64,000 nucleotides of DNA from Nocardia sp. NBC_01327 (GCF_035958815.1 NZ_CP108383.1:6386001-6450000), one strand, 5' to 3'. Shown: positions 1 through 9,633, counted from the stretch's first letter. Numbers and translations: made by a program. Notes: a model not told the origin generated them from the letters alone.

Positions 1-894
1 GCGCAGCGCCCAGCCGGCCAGCGCGCGCTTGACCGGACTTGACTCGCCTGCCACCGATCCTTCCAGGGCCGCCTTGACCTTCATCCACATCTGCGGAACG
101 CCGACGAACATGGTCGGCCGCGCATCGCTCAATGCTCCGAGCACCTCCCTGCGATCGGCCACCGTCGTAATCTGCACTCCGCGAAGCAAATTCGCGTAGT
201 GCGCGATCCACCGGTTCGCCGCGTGCGCATCGGGCAGGTAGGACACCACGCGATCGTCCGGGCCGCAGCCGCCGAGCTCATCGATCAGCAGCGCGTTCGC
301 CATGAAGTTCGCGTGGGTGAGTTCGACGCCCTTCGGCATTCCGGTGGTGCCGGAGGTGTAGACGATGGTCAGGATGTCGCCGGGCTCCACCGATCGCCAG
401 GCGGCGTCGAAGTCGAAGTGCGCCAGGGGCGCGGCCTCGACGGCGGCCAGCGCGAGTGTGCCCTCGGGTTCGCCGTCCACGCAGATCACGTGCTCGACCT
501 TGCCGCCGAGTGCGGTCGCCGCGAGCACCTGCGGCACGAACTGGCGCTCACAGATCACCACCCGGCACCCGGAATTCTCGAAGAGGTAGGCCAGCATCTC
601 GGGAGGGTTGGTGTTGTACATCGAGAACGGGGTCGCCCCGGCGTGCAGCGCCGCGGTATCGCACACATGGAATTCGGGCCGGTTGGTCAGCATCAAGGCG
701 ACGGTGTCCCCCGGCCGTACTCCCAGACCGGCCAATCCGGCGGCGAGGGTGCGGACCCGCTCGCCGTACTCGCGCCACGTTATCCGGACATCGCCGCCCG
801 GAGTGCGCAGCGCCACCCGCTCCGCGTATCGAATCACATTGAGCTGGAACGCCGCACACAGTGTGCCGGGCGCGGCGGCAATCGTTTCGGTCAC
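1..894 (-). CDS. acyl-CoA ligase (FadD-type, AMP-binding), C-terminus outside window
   Basis: Adenylate-forming ligase that would activate a carboxylic acid to its CoA thioester. The 298 visible codons contain the P-loop IVYTSGTTGMPKGVEL near residue 180, and the N-terminal domain reads as a normal long-chain or steroid acyl-CoA ligase. The reading frame is open at base 1, so the C-terminal domain is missing from the window. Start: GTG at 894 with a GGGAG ribosome site about 8 nt upstream and only 15 nt after the stop of the preceding hydrolase gene. It is the visible last gene of the beta-oxidation operon that begins at 6567 and probably supplies its CoA substrate. The exact substrate cannot be read from sequence. 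Confidence 0.88.
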   Translation of the reverse strand, partial: MTETIAAAPGTLCAAFQLNVIRYAERVALRTPGGDVRITWREYGERVRTLAAGLAGLGVRPGDTVALMLTNRPEFHVCDTAALHAGATPFSMYNTNPPEMLAYLFENSGCRVVICERQFVPQVLAATALGGKVEHVICVDGEPEGTLALAAVEAAPLAHFDFDAAWRSVEPGDILTIVYTSGTTGMPKGVELTHANFMANALLIDELGGCGPDDRVVSYLPDAHAANRWIAHYANLLRGVQITTVADRREVLGALSDARPTMFVGVPQMWMKVKAALEGSVAGESSPVKRALAGWALR

Positions 895-909
895 TCTGAA
901 ATCTCCCAC

Positions 910-1764
910 TTATCCCACCTGATGGTTCCGGCCGTCGAGTGTCGAATCGAGGAACCGCAGCACATGCGCGGCAAGTCCGGCCGGGTCGTCGATCTGCGGG
1001 CAATGCCCGGATTCCGGCATGACGATCAGCGTGCTGCCGGCAACGGATTGGTGCAGCCGCACACCGGCATGCACCGGAATTATTCGATCCTTGCGCCCGT
1101 GGACGACCAGCAGCGGGCAGGCGAAACGCGCGAGGTCGTAACCGGAGGCGGTTTCGAGCCCGTACCGGCGAGCGTCCGCCAGCATGACTCTCATATGGGC
1201 CGCGTCGGGAACCTGGTCGACAAATCGCGCGACCACCTCGGGATCGGCCTGTTTCGGATCGCCGTAGAGCAACCGGGCGAATGCCGCCCGCACCATGCGC
1301 TGGTGCACGACTTTCGGCACACACTGCCGATCGGTGAACAGCCGGAACGGATCTCGGCGCCCGCGCGCCATGCGCGCGAGTAGATGCGAGGCCAGCACCG
1401 GCTCGTCCACCGCGACAACACCCCGGATTTCGCTCGACCCCCGGCCTCCCGCCCGGACGGCGGTACAGGCCCCGAGAGAATTGCCGACCAGTACGCACGG
1501 TCCGATCTCGGCGATCAGCGCATCGGCGAAGGCGTCGAGCTGCGGCAGTCTCGGCCCGGGCGCCAACGCTCCGGCCGCGCCGAACCCGGGCAGATCGACC
1601 GCGATCGCCGATCGCCCCGCCGCCTCGAATTCGGCCAGCAGCCCCCGCCAGGTATCGGCGCTGTCCGCGAAGCCGTGCATCAGAACCATCGGCAGGCCAT
1701 TGCCCGCGACCGAAAGCACCCGCGTGCGCACGCCGTTGTAGGACGCGCGGGTCTCAGTGATCAT
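910..1764 (-). CDS. alpha/beta-fold hydrolase
   Basis: 284-residue cytoplasmic alpha/beta hydrolase. It shows the oxyanion HGF motif at residues 30-32, the nucleophile elbow GNSLG with Ser96, and a C-terminal SGHCPQIDDP stretch that supplies the catalytic His. No signal peptide is present. The ATG overlaps the stop of the upstream acyl-CoA dehydrogenase (ATGA), so the two are translationally coupled. In this operon it may be a CoA thioesterase, a lactonase or a C-C hydrolase of lipid breakdown; the sequence does not decide which. The role is inferred only from neighbours. Confidence 0.85.
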   Translation of the reverse strand: MITETRASYNGVRTRVLSVAGNGLPMVLMHGFADSADTWRGLLAEFEAAGRSAIAVDLPGFGAAGALAPGPRLPQLDAFADALIAEIGPCVLVGNSLGACTAVRAGGRGSSEIRGVVAVDEPVLASHLLARMARGRRDPFRLFTDRQCVPKVVHQRMVRAAFARLLYGDPKQADPEVVARFVDQVPDAAHMRVMLADARRYGLETASGYDLARFACPLLVVHGRKDRIIPVHAGVRLHQSVAGSTLIVMPESGHCPQIDDPAGLAAHVLRFLDSTLDGRNHQVG

Positions 1765-3011
1765 TTCCCGAGTAGCCCCTTCGCGATATGGGTGACCTGG
1801 ACCTCATTGCTACCGGCGTAGATCATCAGCGACTTCGCGTCCCGCGCAAGCTGTTCCACGCGGTACTCGCTCATATAGCCATTGCCGCCGAACAGCTGCA
1901 CCGCGTCCATTGCCACATCCGTGGCCGCCTCGGAGCTGTAGAGCTTGATGGCCGAGGCCTCGGCCAGATTCATGGGCGTACCCGCCGCGCCGAGCTCGAG
2001 GGCGCGGAACACCATGTTCTGCACATTGATTCGCGCGATCTCCATTTTCGCCAGCTTGAGCTGGATCAGCTGGAAGTCGCCGATTCGCTTACCCCACAGC
2101 TGCCGTGACTTCGCGTAGTCGATACTCAGCCGCCGGCACTCCTCGATGATGCCCAGCGACATCGCACCCACCGCGACGCGTTCGAAGACGAAGTTCGCCC
2201 GGGCGCTGGCGCGGCCGTCACCGCCCGTGTTCTCCTCGGTCTCACCGAGCAACCGGTCGCTGCTCAATCGCACATTGTCGAAGGACAGTTCGCCGGTCGG
2301 CGAGGAGTGCATGCCCATCTTGCGGAACGGCTTGGACTGGGTCAGTCCGGGCATTCCGGCATCCAGCACGAACGTCAGCACCGGCTGCGACCGCTTGTCC
2401 ACGCCGGTGCCGTCGTCGAGCTTGGCGTAGACGACGATGGTGTCGGCGTAGGGACCGTTGGTGATGAAGGTCTTGTGCCCCTTGAGGATGTAGTCCGCAC
2501 CGTCCCGCTTGACGGTGGTCTTCATGCCGCCGAACGCGTCCGACCCCGCCTCGGGCTCGGTGATCGCCCATGACCCGACCTTATCGAAGGTCAGCAGGTC
2601 CAGTGCCCACCGCTCCTTCTGCGCGGTAGTGCCGCGGCTCATAATGGTGGTCGCCGCCATGCCGACGCTCACGCCCGCGGCGGTGGAGACGCCCATGGCC
2701 ACCTTGCAGATCTCGGAGAACGCGGCGAATGCCATCGACATCGGCATCCCGCCGCCGGACCTGTTCTTCCTCGGCGCCGGTTCCTCACCCGCGGCCAGGG
2801 CGGCGGCCTTCGCCTTCTCCCTGGCAATCGTCTTGAAGAAGTTCTCCCGCGCCATATCGGCAATGCCGAAGGCGGTGAACATCTTCCGGATGATCTCGTA
2901 CGGCGGCAGATCGCCATGCTCGAGCTCATCGATATTGGGCCGGATCTCTTGATCGATGAATCCCTTGATGCTGTCGCGGATCATCAGGTCGGTCTCGGAC
3001 CACTCGATCAT
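1761..3011 (-). CDS. acyl-CoA dehydrogenase
   Basis: 416-residue FAD-dependent acyl-CoA dehydrogenase that would introduce the alpha,beta double bond in beta-oxidation. Family signatures are clear: WAITEPEAGSDAFGG in the middle domain, SRQLWGKRIGDFQ, and the C-terminal QLFGGNGYMSEY and LMIYAGSNEVQ. At the position where medium-chain enzymes carry the catalytic Glu (YEGT) this protein has YAGS, as in many actinobacterial FadE proteins that use a Glu elsewhere. There is a slightly long N-terminal lysine- and alanine-rich insertion near residues 65-90. It sits 28 nt after the SDR gene and overlaps the hydrolase start by 4 nt. Confidence 0.92.
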   Translation of the reverse strand: MIEWSETDLMIRDSIKGFIDQEIRPNIDELEHGDLPPYEIIRKMFTAFGIADMARENFFKTIAREKAKAAALAAGEEPAPRKNRSGGGMPMSMAFAAFSEICKVAMGVSTAAGVSVGMAATTIMSRGTTAQKERWALDLLTFDKVGSWAITEPEAGSDAFGGMKTTVKRDGADYILKGHKTFITNGPYADTIVVYAKLDDGTGVDKRSQPVLTFVLDAGMPGLTQSKPFRKMGMHSSPTGELSFDNVRLSSDRLLGETEENTGGDGRASARANFVFERVAVGAMSLGIIEECRRLSIDYAKSRQLWGKRIGDFQLIQLKLAKMEIARINVQNMVFRALELGAAGTPMNLAEASAIKLYSSEAATDVAMDAVQLFGGNGYMSEYRVEQLARDAKSLMIYAGSNEVQVTHIAKGLLGK

Positions 3012-3039
3012 GACGTACTCCCTTGTACGAGAAGGTTAT

Positions 3040-3912
3040 TCAGTTGGGCAGGCGGGCGGCGATATCGTCGATCACCCACGGGCCCTCGGCCTCGATGGTC
3101 TTGACGTCGTGCCAGCCGGCGAGGGTGGAGATCGCACCGCCCTGCACCGCGAAGACCTGACCGGTCAGCGGGCACTTCTCGGTCGCGAGATAGGCCACCA
3201 CGGGCGAGATATTGGCGGGGCTGAAGTAGTCGTACTCACCCTCCTCGACCTCGGCGGAGAAGATCGCGCCCATACCGGGGGTGGCCTCGGTGAGCCGGGT
3301 GCGGGCGATCGGGGCGATCGCGTTCACCCGCACGCCGTAGCGCTCGAGCTCATCGGCGGCGACCAGGGTCAGCGCGGCGATCCCCGCCTTGGCCGCGCCG
3401 TAATTGGTCTGACCCGCCTGCGGCACAGTGGTTCCCGAGGCCGATGCCGTATTGATGACAGCGGCATTGGGCTGATTTCCGGCTTTGGACTGCGCCTTCC
3501 AGTAGGCGGCCGCATGATGCAGCACCGCCGCATGACCCTTCAGATGCACCGCCAGCACCGAATCCCACTGCGACTCCGTCATGGCGGCGATAAAGCTGTC
3601 GCGCAGGATGCCCGCATTGTTCACCACCACATCCAGACCGCCGAATGCGCTGATCGCCTGTGTGACAAGCGCTTCCGCGCCCGCCCACGTCGCGACATTG
3701 TCCGTGTTCGCGACGGCCCTGCCGCCCGCCGCGATGATCTCGTCGACGACGTCCTGCGCGGGTCCGGCATCGGAACCCTCACCGGAGTTGCTGCCGCCGA
3801 GGTCATTGACCACGACCGACGCGCCCTCCTTCGCGAAAAGCAGCGCATGTTCACGGCCGATACCGCGCCCCGCGCCCGTGATGACGGCGACGCGCCCTGC
3901 CAGTGCACCCAT
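3040..3912 (-). CDS. short-chain dehydrogenase/reductase (3-hydroxyacyl-CoA or 17-beta-HSD type)
   Basis: 290-residue SDR with the nucleotide-binding glycine motif TGAGRGIGR at residues 13-21, NNAG, an active-site Ser in NTASASG and YGAAK as the YxxxK pair. The long insertion after the first strand (VVNDLGGSNSGEGSDAG) is typical of the multifunctional-enzyme-2/HSD17B4 dehydrogenase branch, which oxidises 3-hydroxyacyl-CoA. Together with the MaoC hydratase next door it would carry out the middle two beta-oxidation steps. The substrate is inferred from context, and steroid or branched acyl-CoA is plausible. Confidence 0.9.
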   Translation of the reverse strand: MGALAGRVAVITGAGRGIGREHALLFAKEGASVVVNDLGGSNSGEGSDAGPAQDVVDEIIAAGGRAVANTDNVATWAGAEALVTQAISAFGGLDVVVNNAGILRDSFIAAMTESQWDSVLAVHLKGHAAVLHHAAAYWKAQSKAGNQPNAAVINTASASGTTVPQAGQTNYGAAKAGIAALTLVAADELERYGVRVNAIAPIARTRLTEATPGMGAIFSAEVEEGEYDYFSPANISPVVAYLATEKCPLTGQVFAVQGGAISTLAGWHDVKTIEAEGPWVIDDIAARLPN

Positions 3913-3969
3913 GGTTCTCCACTCCTCAGTACGAAATTCCTTGTGCGCCAGGCGCCGAAAGGTTGGTAT

Positions 3970-4833
3970 TCAGTCCGCGATCTCGGCCAGGCCGTCGGTG
4001 ATGACAAGGTCGCCGCCGCGCGCGGTCTCGAAGGCGTAGGTGGTCACACCGTTCTCGGACCCCTTGCGCCAGATCCGGGTCTCCAGGTCGTCGCCGGGGA
4101 TGACCATCTTCGAGAAGCGCACCGCAAATCGCTTGAGCCGCCGCACATCCGAGCCGCCGACCTGCGTCAGCACCGCCCAGGAGGTGAACGCCATGGTGCA
4201 CAGACCGTGCGCGATGATGCCGGGCAGCCCAGCGTCTTTCGCGACTTCCGCGTCCAGGTGGATAGGCATCGGATCGCCCGACGCCGGTGAGTACCGGAAC
4301 GTCTGATCCGCATCGACATGCTGCACGAGCGTGGCCAGCGGGGCCTGCTCACGCAGACTCGCGTCGAACTTGTGCCCGGGGCTGAGCTCGCCCTCGATCT
4401 TGCCCGCGTCGAAGCCCCGGAAGAACATCGTCACGTACTGCTCGTTGACGAGTTCGCCCGATTCGGTGCGGCATTCGATGAACACCGCTGCGCGAGTGCC
4501 GTTCGCCAGACCCTCGTAGCCGGTCATCTTGGCCCGGGAGATCAGTACGTCGCCCGGCTGGATCGGCCGATGGAAACGGAAATCCTGCTCGCCGTGCACA
4601 CCGCGCGCGATCAGCTCGAGCGGCACCACATCCAGTGCCGGAGAGAGCATCGAATCGAACACCGGGACGATGGCGAAGACCGGCGGTGCGAGATCACCGC
4701 TCAGGTGCGCCGCGATCGGGTCATTGGTCGCCTTCGCGTAGTCGATCAGGCGTTCACGGTCGACCGTGAACTTCTCCTCATCGCTCCATACATTCAGGCC
4801 GGCATCGTCGAATGCCAGTTCTTCCTCGGACAT
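3970..4833 (-). CDS. MaoC-like double-hotdog enoyl-CoA hydratase
   Basis: 287-residue R-specific hydratase with two hotdog folds. The catalytic hydratase-2 motif is in the C-terminal half (YSPASGDPMPIHLDAEVAKDAG followed by GIIAHGL), matching the (Y/F)xxxxGDxNPIH pattern of peroxisomal MFE-2 and mycobacterial steroid hydratases, but with Pro-Met where Asn-Pro is usual. ATG at 4833 follows GGAAGGA. It lies 25 nt after the SRPBCC gene and 57 nt before the SDR gene. It would hydrate the enoyl-CoA produced by the dehydrogenase encoded at 1761-3011. Confidence 0.9.
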   Translation of the reverse strand: MSEEELAFDDAGLNVWSDEEKFTVDRERLIDYAKATNDPIAAHLSGDLAPPVFAIVPVFDSMLSPALDVVPLELIARGVHGEQDFRFHRPIQPGDVLISRAKMTGYEGLANGTRAAVFIECRTESGELVNEQYVTMFFRGFDAGKIEGELSPGHKFDASLREQAPLATLVQHVDADQTFRYSPASGDPMPIHLDAEVAKDAGLPGIIAHGLCTMAFTSWAVLTQVGGSDVRRLKRFAVRFSKMVIPGDDLETRIWRKGSENGVTTYAFETARGGDLVITDGLAEIAD

Positions 4834-4858
4834 CACTGCCGTCCTTCCGATCCCGGGA

Positions 4859-5302
4859 TCAGGCCGCTGCGCCGACGGCGAGCTGGTCGAGCTTCGCGAC
4901 GGACTTGTCCAGCTGCTTGCCGAAGTCCTTCTCGACCGCCTTGCCGAGCGCACCCTTGATCAGCGCGCCTTCGAAATCGCCGATGACGGAGAAGGTCGAG
5001 CCGGTCGCGGCGGGCGCGACGAGGAAGGAGAATTCGACCTTGACGCCCGCCATGCCGGTGCCCGCGAGCGTGATCTTCGAGCCCTCGTCGAATGCGGTGA
5101 TATCCCATTCGAGTTTATTGGCCATGCCGAGCATGACGATCTTCTCGACCAGCCGGGTACCGACCGACAGACCGACCGGAGGCTGTTCGAGCCAGCCGTC
5201 GTGGATGGTGAACCATTTGTCCCACGTCTGCGGATCGGAGATGACGCTCCATACGGCAGCGGGGGTGGCGGAAAGGTCCCTGGTGGATTCGACGTGTCCC
5301 AT
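4859..5302 (-). CDS. SRPBCC-family protein (polyketide cyclase/START-like)
   Basis: 147-residue helix-grip lipid-binding fold: MGHVESTRDLSATPAAVWSVISDPQTWDKWF at the start, a strand-rich centre and a C-terminal helix (FEGALIKGALGKAVEKDF). Such proteins bind hydrophobic ligands, and no catalytic residues can be assigned. Of three possible starts, the ATG at 5302 is chosen because GAGGAG lies 7 nt upstream; the ATG at 5308 would have only 1 nt of spacing. It lies between the thiolase and MaoC genes of the operon. A role as carrier or chaperone of a hydrophobic CoA intermediate is an inference. Confidence 0.82.
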   Translation of the reverse strand: MGHVESTRDLSATPAAVWSVISDPQTWDKWFTIHDGWLEQPPVGLSVGTRLVEKIVMLGMANKLEWDITAFDEGSKITLAGTGMAGVKVEFSFLVAPAATGSTFSVIGDFEGALIKGALGKAVEKDFGKQLDKSVAKLDQLAVGAAA

Positions 5303-5361
5303 TTGCATTCTCCTCGTACAGATTTCGATAGTGGTCAGCGCAGTGCCGGAGCTTCGCGAGC

Positions 5362-6567
5362 TCAGCGTTCCGCGCGCTGATAGGCGGTGACGACGGCAGC
5401 GCCGCCGAGACCGATGTTGTGCTGCAGGGCGGCGGTGACGTTGTCGACCTGACGCTTGTCGGCGGTGCCGCGCAGCTGCCAGGTGAGCTCGGCGCACTGC
5501 GCCAAACCCGTTGCGCCCAAAGGGTGTCCCTTCGAGATGAGCCCGCCGGAGGGGTTGACCACCCAGCGACCGCCGTAGGTGGTGTCGCCCGCGTCGATCA
5601 GCGCACCCGCCTCACCCTCGGCACACAGCCCCAGCGCCTCGTACAGCAGTAGTTCGTTGGCGGAGAAGCAGTCGTGCAGCTCGATGACCTGGAAGTCCTC
5701 GGCGCCGAGGCCGGACTGCCGGTATACCTGCTGTGCGGCTTGCACATTCATGTCGTAGCCGATGATGTTCTTGGCGGACCCATCGAAACTGGATTCGAAG
5801 TCGGTGGTCATGGCCTGCCCGACGATCTCCACCGCCTGGCCGGCGAGCCCGTGCTTGTCGACGAACGCCTCGCTGGCCAGAATGGCCGCGCCGGAACCGT
5901 CCGAGGTCGGCGAGCACTGCAGTTTCGTCAGCGGATCGTAGATCATCCGCGAGCCGAGGATCTCGTCGAGCGAGTACTCGTCCTGGAACTGCGCATACGG
6001 ATTATTGACCGAATGCCGGTGGTTCTTGTACCCGATCTTCGCGAAATGCTCTGCGGTGGTACCGAATTCCTTCATATGCTCACGACCGGCGGCGCCGAAC
6101 ATCCAGGGCGCGGGCGGGAAGAGCACCTCGGAGATCTGCGCCAGCTTCTCCATATGGTTGGCCATCGGCTGCTCACGGTCCTCGTACATGGCGCCGAGCG
6201 AGCCGGGGTTCATCTTCTCGAAACCGAGCGCCAGCGTGCAGTCCGCGAGACCGCCCTTGATGGCCCGCGCCGCCAGGTAGAGCGCGGTGGAGCCGGTCGA
6301 GCAGTTGTTATTGACGTTGGCGACCGGGATACCGGTCATGCCCAGTTCGTACACCGCGCGCTGTCCGGAGGTCGATTCGCCGTAGACGTAACCGACGTAG
6401 GCCTCCTGCACCTCGCGGTAGTCGATGCCCGCGTCCGCCAGAGCCTTGGTGCCCGACTCCCGGGCCATCTGGGGATAGTCCCAGGCGCTGCCGTCCTCGT
6501 TCTTCCGACGGCCGGGCTTCTCGAACTTCGTCATGCCAACCCCGACGACATAGACCTTGTTCGCCAT
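5362..6567 (-). CDS. SCP-x-type thiolase / lipid-transfer protein
   Basis: 401-residue thiolase-fold enzyme of the SCP-x/Ltp group, which acts on sterol side chains and branched acyl-CoA in actinobacteria. Visible catalytic elements are Cys89 in NNNCSTGS, the [10 protein letters not shown] block with His298, and [14 protein letters not shown] with His348. The C-terminal sterol-carrier domain of eukaryotic SCP-x is absent. It is the first gene of the operon that runs to the left edge, and the bases just before its ATG carry AGGAGGTG. It would cleave the 3-ketoacyl-CoA formed by the SDR, or act as an aldolase-like lyase as Ltp proteins can. Confidence 0.9.
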   Translation of the reverse strand: MANKVYVVGVGMTKFEKPGRRKNEDGSAWDYPQMARESGTKALADAGIDYREVQEAYVGYVYGESTSGQRAVYELGMTGIPVANVNNNCSTGSTALYLAARAIKGGLADCTLALGFEKMNPGSLGAMYEDREQPMANHMEKLAQISEVLFPPAPWMFGAAGREHMKEFGTTAEHFAKIGYKNHRHSVNNPYAQFQDEYSLDEILGSRMIYDPLTKLQCSPTSDGSGAAILASEAFVDKHGLAGQAVEIVGQAMTTDFESSFDGSAKNIIGYDMNVQAAQQVYRQSGLGAEDFQVIELHDCFSANELLLYEALGLCAEGEAGALIDAGDTTYGGRWVVNPSGGLISKGHPLGATGLAQCAELTWQLRGTADKRQVDNVTAALQHNIGLGGAAVVTAYQRAER

Positions 6568-6697
6568 TGCACACCTCCTGTTGCCTACCCGAACCCGCAG
6601 CGGACGTGCGGTTCAGGATTCTCAGTTAACATACACATCTGCATGTAACATGGCAATAGGACAGCACCGTGGCACTATTTCTCTTCATATGTGAATG
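6568..6697 (-). promoter_or_regulatory. promoter region of the beta-oxidation operon
   Basis: AT-richer 130-bp spacer between the Mce-associated gene and the thiolase gene. It holds TTCATATGTGAA at 6684-6695 (TTCA and TGAA arms around TATG), whose core 11-mer recurs upstream of yrbEA at 15746-15756. It also has a second imperfect dyad around 6627-6656 with TTAACAT and TGTAACAT elements. Together with the change of gene group this suggests a separate, regulated promoter for the operon starting at 6567. No regulator can be assigned. Confidence 0.5.
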
Positions 6698-7303
6698 TCA
6701 ATTAGCATGTGGCTCGACCGGCGGATCGGCTGCCCGCAGCGGCTGCAGTGCGGGCGCGTCGAGCTTGCTCACCAGCCATCGACCGTCGATCCGGTCCAGC
6801 GATGCCACCAGTGAGATCTGGCTCGGCACCGGTTTCCCCTGGGTGCCCAGGCTGCTGATCGATACGCTCATGGCGACGACCACCTCCGCGTGGGTGCCGT
6901 TCGCGGTGTCGACACCGCATCGCGCATCGCGGTTCTGCGACTGGATCTTCGCCTGGACGATCACGTCCTTCAGCTCGCCACTGGTCTTGCCGAACTCGGT
7001 CTTGAAATCCCCTGTGGCGCCGGCCAATACGGTCGCGACGTAGGTGTCGATGCTCTGCGCGTCGTAGTTGGTCAGTGCTTTCGCATAAGCGCATGCCGCA
7101 TCGCGCGCGGACGACTCCGCGTCGAAGGTCTCCCGGCTGCTGTGATCGCGGGAAAATGCCAGGGCGGCAAGCGATATCGGCACCAGGACTGCGAGAGCCA
7201 CGGCGGCGATTCGGACGGGCCGAGACCACCGGCGCCCGGCCGCGGCCGTCGGTTCTTCCGCAGGTTCGGTCGGTTCGGCGGATTCGGTATCGGTGGAGGT
7301 CAT
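6698..7303 (-). CDS. Mce-associated membrane protein
   Basis: 201-residue protein with a charged acidic N-terminus, one transmembrane helix (about VRIAAVALAVLVPISLAALAF) and an extracytoplasmic domain with two Cys residues. It has the usual layout of Mce-associated (Mas) proteins encoded directly after mceF, which are thought to stabilise Mce complexes. ATG at 7303 is preferred; an upstream in-frame ATG at 7339 lies 16 nt after the mceF stop but has no ribosome site. Only one such gene is present here, whereas many mce operons carry two or more. Confidence 0.8.
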   Translation of the reverse strand: MTSTDTESAEPTEPAEEPTAAAGRRWSRPVRIAAVALAVLVPISLAALAFSRDHSSRETFDAESSARDAACAYAKALTNYDAQSIDTYVATVLAGATGDFKTEFGKTSGELKDVIVQAKIQSQNRDARCGVDTANGTHAEVVVAMSVSISSLGTQGKPVPSQISLVASLDRIDGRWLVSKLDAPALQPLRAADPPVEPHAN

Positions 7304-7354
7304 CTGGTCTCGCTCTGGGTCGAAGGTAGTGCCGGGCATGACATGCGCGGCCGG

Positions 7355-8548
7355 TCAGCGTGGCGGACTTGCGGTGTCGACCGGTACCGAGCGCTCGTCC
7401 GGGTCCACCCCGGGCGGCCGCGTCGCGCCGTTGTCCGGCAGATCGGGCCGGGGCGCATTGGCGGAGCCGCGGATCTGCAGGGCGGGATTATTGGTGACGC
7501 AGTAGTTCCAGCGGCGGACGGTCGGCCCGCTCAGCTGTGTCGGCGATACCGGCACGGTCTCGTACTCGCATGTCTGGCGCGGCCAGATATCGACGAGCGT
7601 ATTGAAAACGCCGTCATGGATCGGCACCCCGAGCGCCCCGGCCCCATCCCGTAGCGCCGGGAACAACTCCCGAATCGCCGGTGTGCGCAGCCGGGCCGAG
7701 CGCGCGATGGCCAGGAAGTTCGTCGCGAGATTCGTGACCGGATCGGAGGTTTCACTCAGCACCCCGCCGAGCGTCGCCAGTTCACCGGGACCGAGGTCGA
7801 GCATGCGGCGCAATTCGCCGTCGGCGGCGGTGAGCTGCCCGAACAGGGTGCTCGAATTGCGGGTGAGGGTGCCCAGATCCGGCTGGATCTGAGCGGTCGT
7901 CGCCGCGATGGTGCGCAGATTCTGCAGCAGCGCGACGGTCTGCGGCAGCAGATTGTCCATGCCGACGGTGAGGGCGCTGATTCCGGAGATGAGATTGCGC
8001 AACTGATCCGGTCCGCCGCCGAGCGCCTTGTCGAGCTCGGCGATGATGGTCTGGAATCGATTCGGGTCGGTGGCCGGATCGAGCTGGGCGATCAGGGCCT
8101 CCGAATTCTGCAGCACATCCGCCATCGGCACCGGAGTGGTGACGTCCTCGGCGCGAATCACCGCACCGTCCGCCAGATACGGGCCGTCGTTGGAGGTCGG
8201 CCGGAAGTCCAGGTACTGCTCCCCCACCGCTGAAAGTGACTGCACGGCAACGATTCCGCCCGCGGGGACGCGCGCCGAGGAATTGATCTGCGCGAGCGCC
8301 TCCAGACCCGTGCCGGTCAGGCGGATCGAGGTGATCCGGCCGATGCGGTAGCCGCGCAGGGTGACGTCGCTCTTGTCCATCAGCCCGCCGGAGCGAGTCA
8401 GCTCGATCCGGACCGTATAGGTATCGCGCAGCGGGTTGATATCGGCGAGCCCCGCGAACAGGTAGCCGCCGCCCAGCAGCAGTGCGAAGACCAGCCCGAG
8501 GTTGGTCAGCAGCACCTTGCGCCGCAGCAGATTTCGCAGCACGCTCAT
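7355..8548 (-). CDS. mceF: MceF, Mce-family lipid-transport subunit
   Basis: 397-residue Mce protein: a short cytoplasmic start, one membrane helix (NLGLVFALLLGGGYLFAGL), an MlaD domain beginning TYTVRIELTRSGGLMDKSDVTLRGYRIGRI, and a long helical region followed by a Pro-rich C-terminal tail. Mce proteins form hexameric tunnels that carry lipids from the outer envelope to the YrbE permease. Position six in the set identifies it as MceF. The ATG overlaps the mceE stop (ATGA). The tail (RPDLPDNGATRPPGVDPDERSVPV) looks disordered. Confidence 0.92.
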   Translation of the reverse strand: MSVLRNLLRRKVLLTNLGLVFALLLGGGYLFAGLADINPLRDTYTVRIELTRSGGLMDKSDVTLRGYRIGRITSIRLTGTGLEALAQINSSARVPAGGIVAVQSLSAVGEQYLDFRPTSNDGPYLADGAVIRAEDVTTPVPMADVLQNSEALIAQLDPATDPNRFQTIIAELDKALGGGPDQLRNLISGISALTVGMDNLLPQTVALLQNLRTIAATTAQIQPDLGTLTRNSSTLFGQLTAADGELRRMLDLGPGELATLGGVLSETSDPVTNLATNFLAIARSARLRTPAIRELFPALRDGAGALGVPIHDGVFNTLVDIWPRQTCEYETVPVSPTQLSGPTVRRWNYCVTNNPALQIRGSANAPRPDLPDNGATRPPGVDPDERSVPVDTASPPR

Positions 8549-9633
8549 CGCTGTCCCCCCGTCACGCGGGCGTAGACCCGTTGCAGCACATCGAGCAGAC
8601 TGCCGGTGAAAGCAGTGGCATCGGTACCGTCGGGCACCCTGCTGCCCGGGTCGTAGAGCGCCCCGATGCCGAGGTAGGTCGCGGTGCCGTAGAAGGCCAT
8701 CGTGTTGCCGCGCAGGGTGCTCAGCAGTTTCGGCGTGACCTCGTGCAGGGCATCGAGGGTGCCCGCGAAATTGTCGCCCATGCGGGCCAGGCTGGAGGTC
8801 AGCCGCTCGGTGCTGTCGAGCAATGCCGACAGGTCATTCGTCGAGGTCTTGGCGAAATCGTCGAGCGCTGCGCTGGTGACCGCGATCTTGCTCAGCAGAT
8901 CACCGATCTTCTTGTTGTCGTCGGCGATCGCGCCGATCATCGCGGGGACGGTGTCCGCGACAGCGCCCAGTTCGGCGCGGCGCTGCTCGAATTGTGCGAG
9001 CACACCGTTCATCCGGCCGAGCAGGCCATCGAATTGATCGGAGCGTTGATTCAATGCCGTTGTCACAGAGGTCATTTCGGTGATCAGATGCGAAAGCACC
9101 GGTCCGCGACCGGCGACCATCGAATTCAGCTCGGTGGCCACATTCGCGATCCGATTCAGCGCACCGCCATTGACCAGCGTCGCTACCGACAGCAGCAGGT
9201 CCTCCACCGACGCACCCGCCGAGGTGTTCTGCTGCGCAATCGTGTCACCGGGCCGCAGCAGTTGCTGATCGGGCGAGCGCGGCGGCAGCGTGATCGCCAC
9301 GAACACATCACCGAGCGGAGTGGCCTGCCGGAGTTCGGCGGTCGCATTCGCGGGAAGCTGTACATCCCCGCGAATGCTCATCCGGACGTCGGCGAGGAAG
9401 TTCCGGGTCGAGATGGCGGTCACCTCACCGACATCCGAGCCGCCGATCTTCACATGGGCCGATGCGGGCAGATTGAGGGCATTGCCGAAGATCGCGTGGA
9501 TGGTATAGCCGTCCGAACCGACACCCGGCCGGGGCAGCGGCAGGTTCTCGACGGTCAGACCGCAGCCGGTCAGCGAGCCGAGCGCGGCGGCCACCAGCAC
9601 GGGTGTCAGCAGGCGCGTACGGGTGAATGTCAT
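8545..9633 (-). CDS. mceE: MceE, Mce-family lipoprotein
   Basis: 362-residue lipoprotein-type Mce subunit. The signal peptide ends with the lipobox LTGC (Cys24), which marks the MceE (LprK-like) member of the six. The MlaD domain follows (YTIHAIFGNALNLPASAHVKIGGSDVGEV) and then a long helical region predicted to form the tunnel wall. It overlaps mceD upstream and mceF downstream by ATGA junctions, so the chain mceD-E-F is tightly coupled in translation. Confidence 0.93.
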   Translation of the reverse strand: MTFTRTRLLTPVLVAAALGSLTGCGLTVENLPLPRPGVGSDGYTIHAIFGNALNLPASAHVKIGGSDVGEVTAISTRNFLADVRMSIRGDVQLPANATAELRQATPLGDVFVAITLPPRSPDQQLLRPGDTIAQQNTSAGASVEDLLLSVATLVNGGALNRIANVATELNSMVAGRGPVLSHLITEMTSVTTALNQRSDQFDGLLGRMNGVLAQFEQRRAELGAVADTVPAMIGAIADDNKKIGDLLSKIAVTSAALDDFAKTSTNDLSALLDSTERLTSSLARMGDNFAGTLDALHEVTPKLLSTLRGNTMAFYGTATYLGIGALYDPGSRVPDGTDATAFTGSLLDVLQRVYARVTGGQR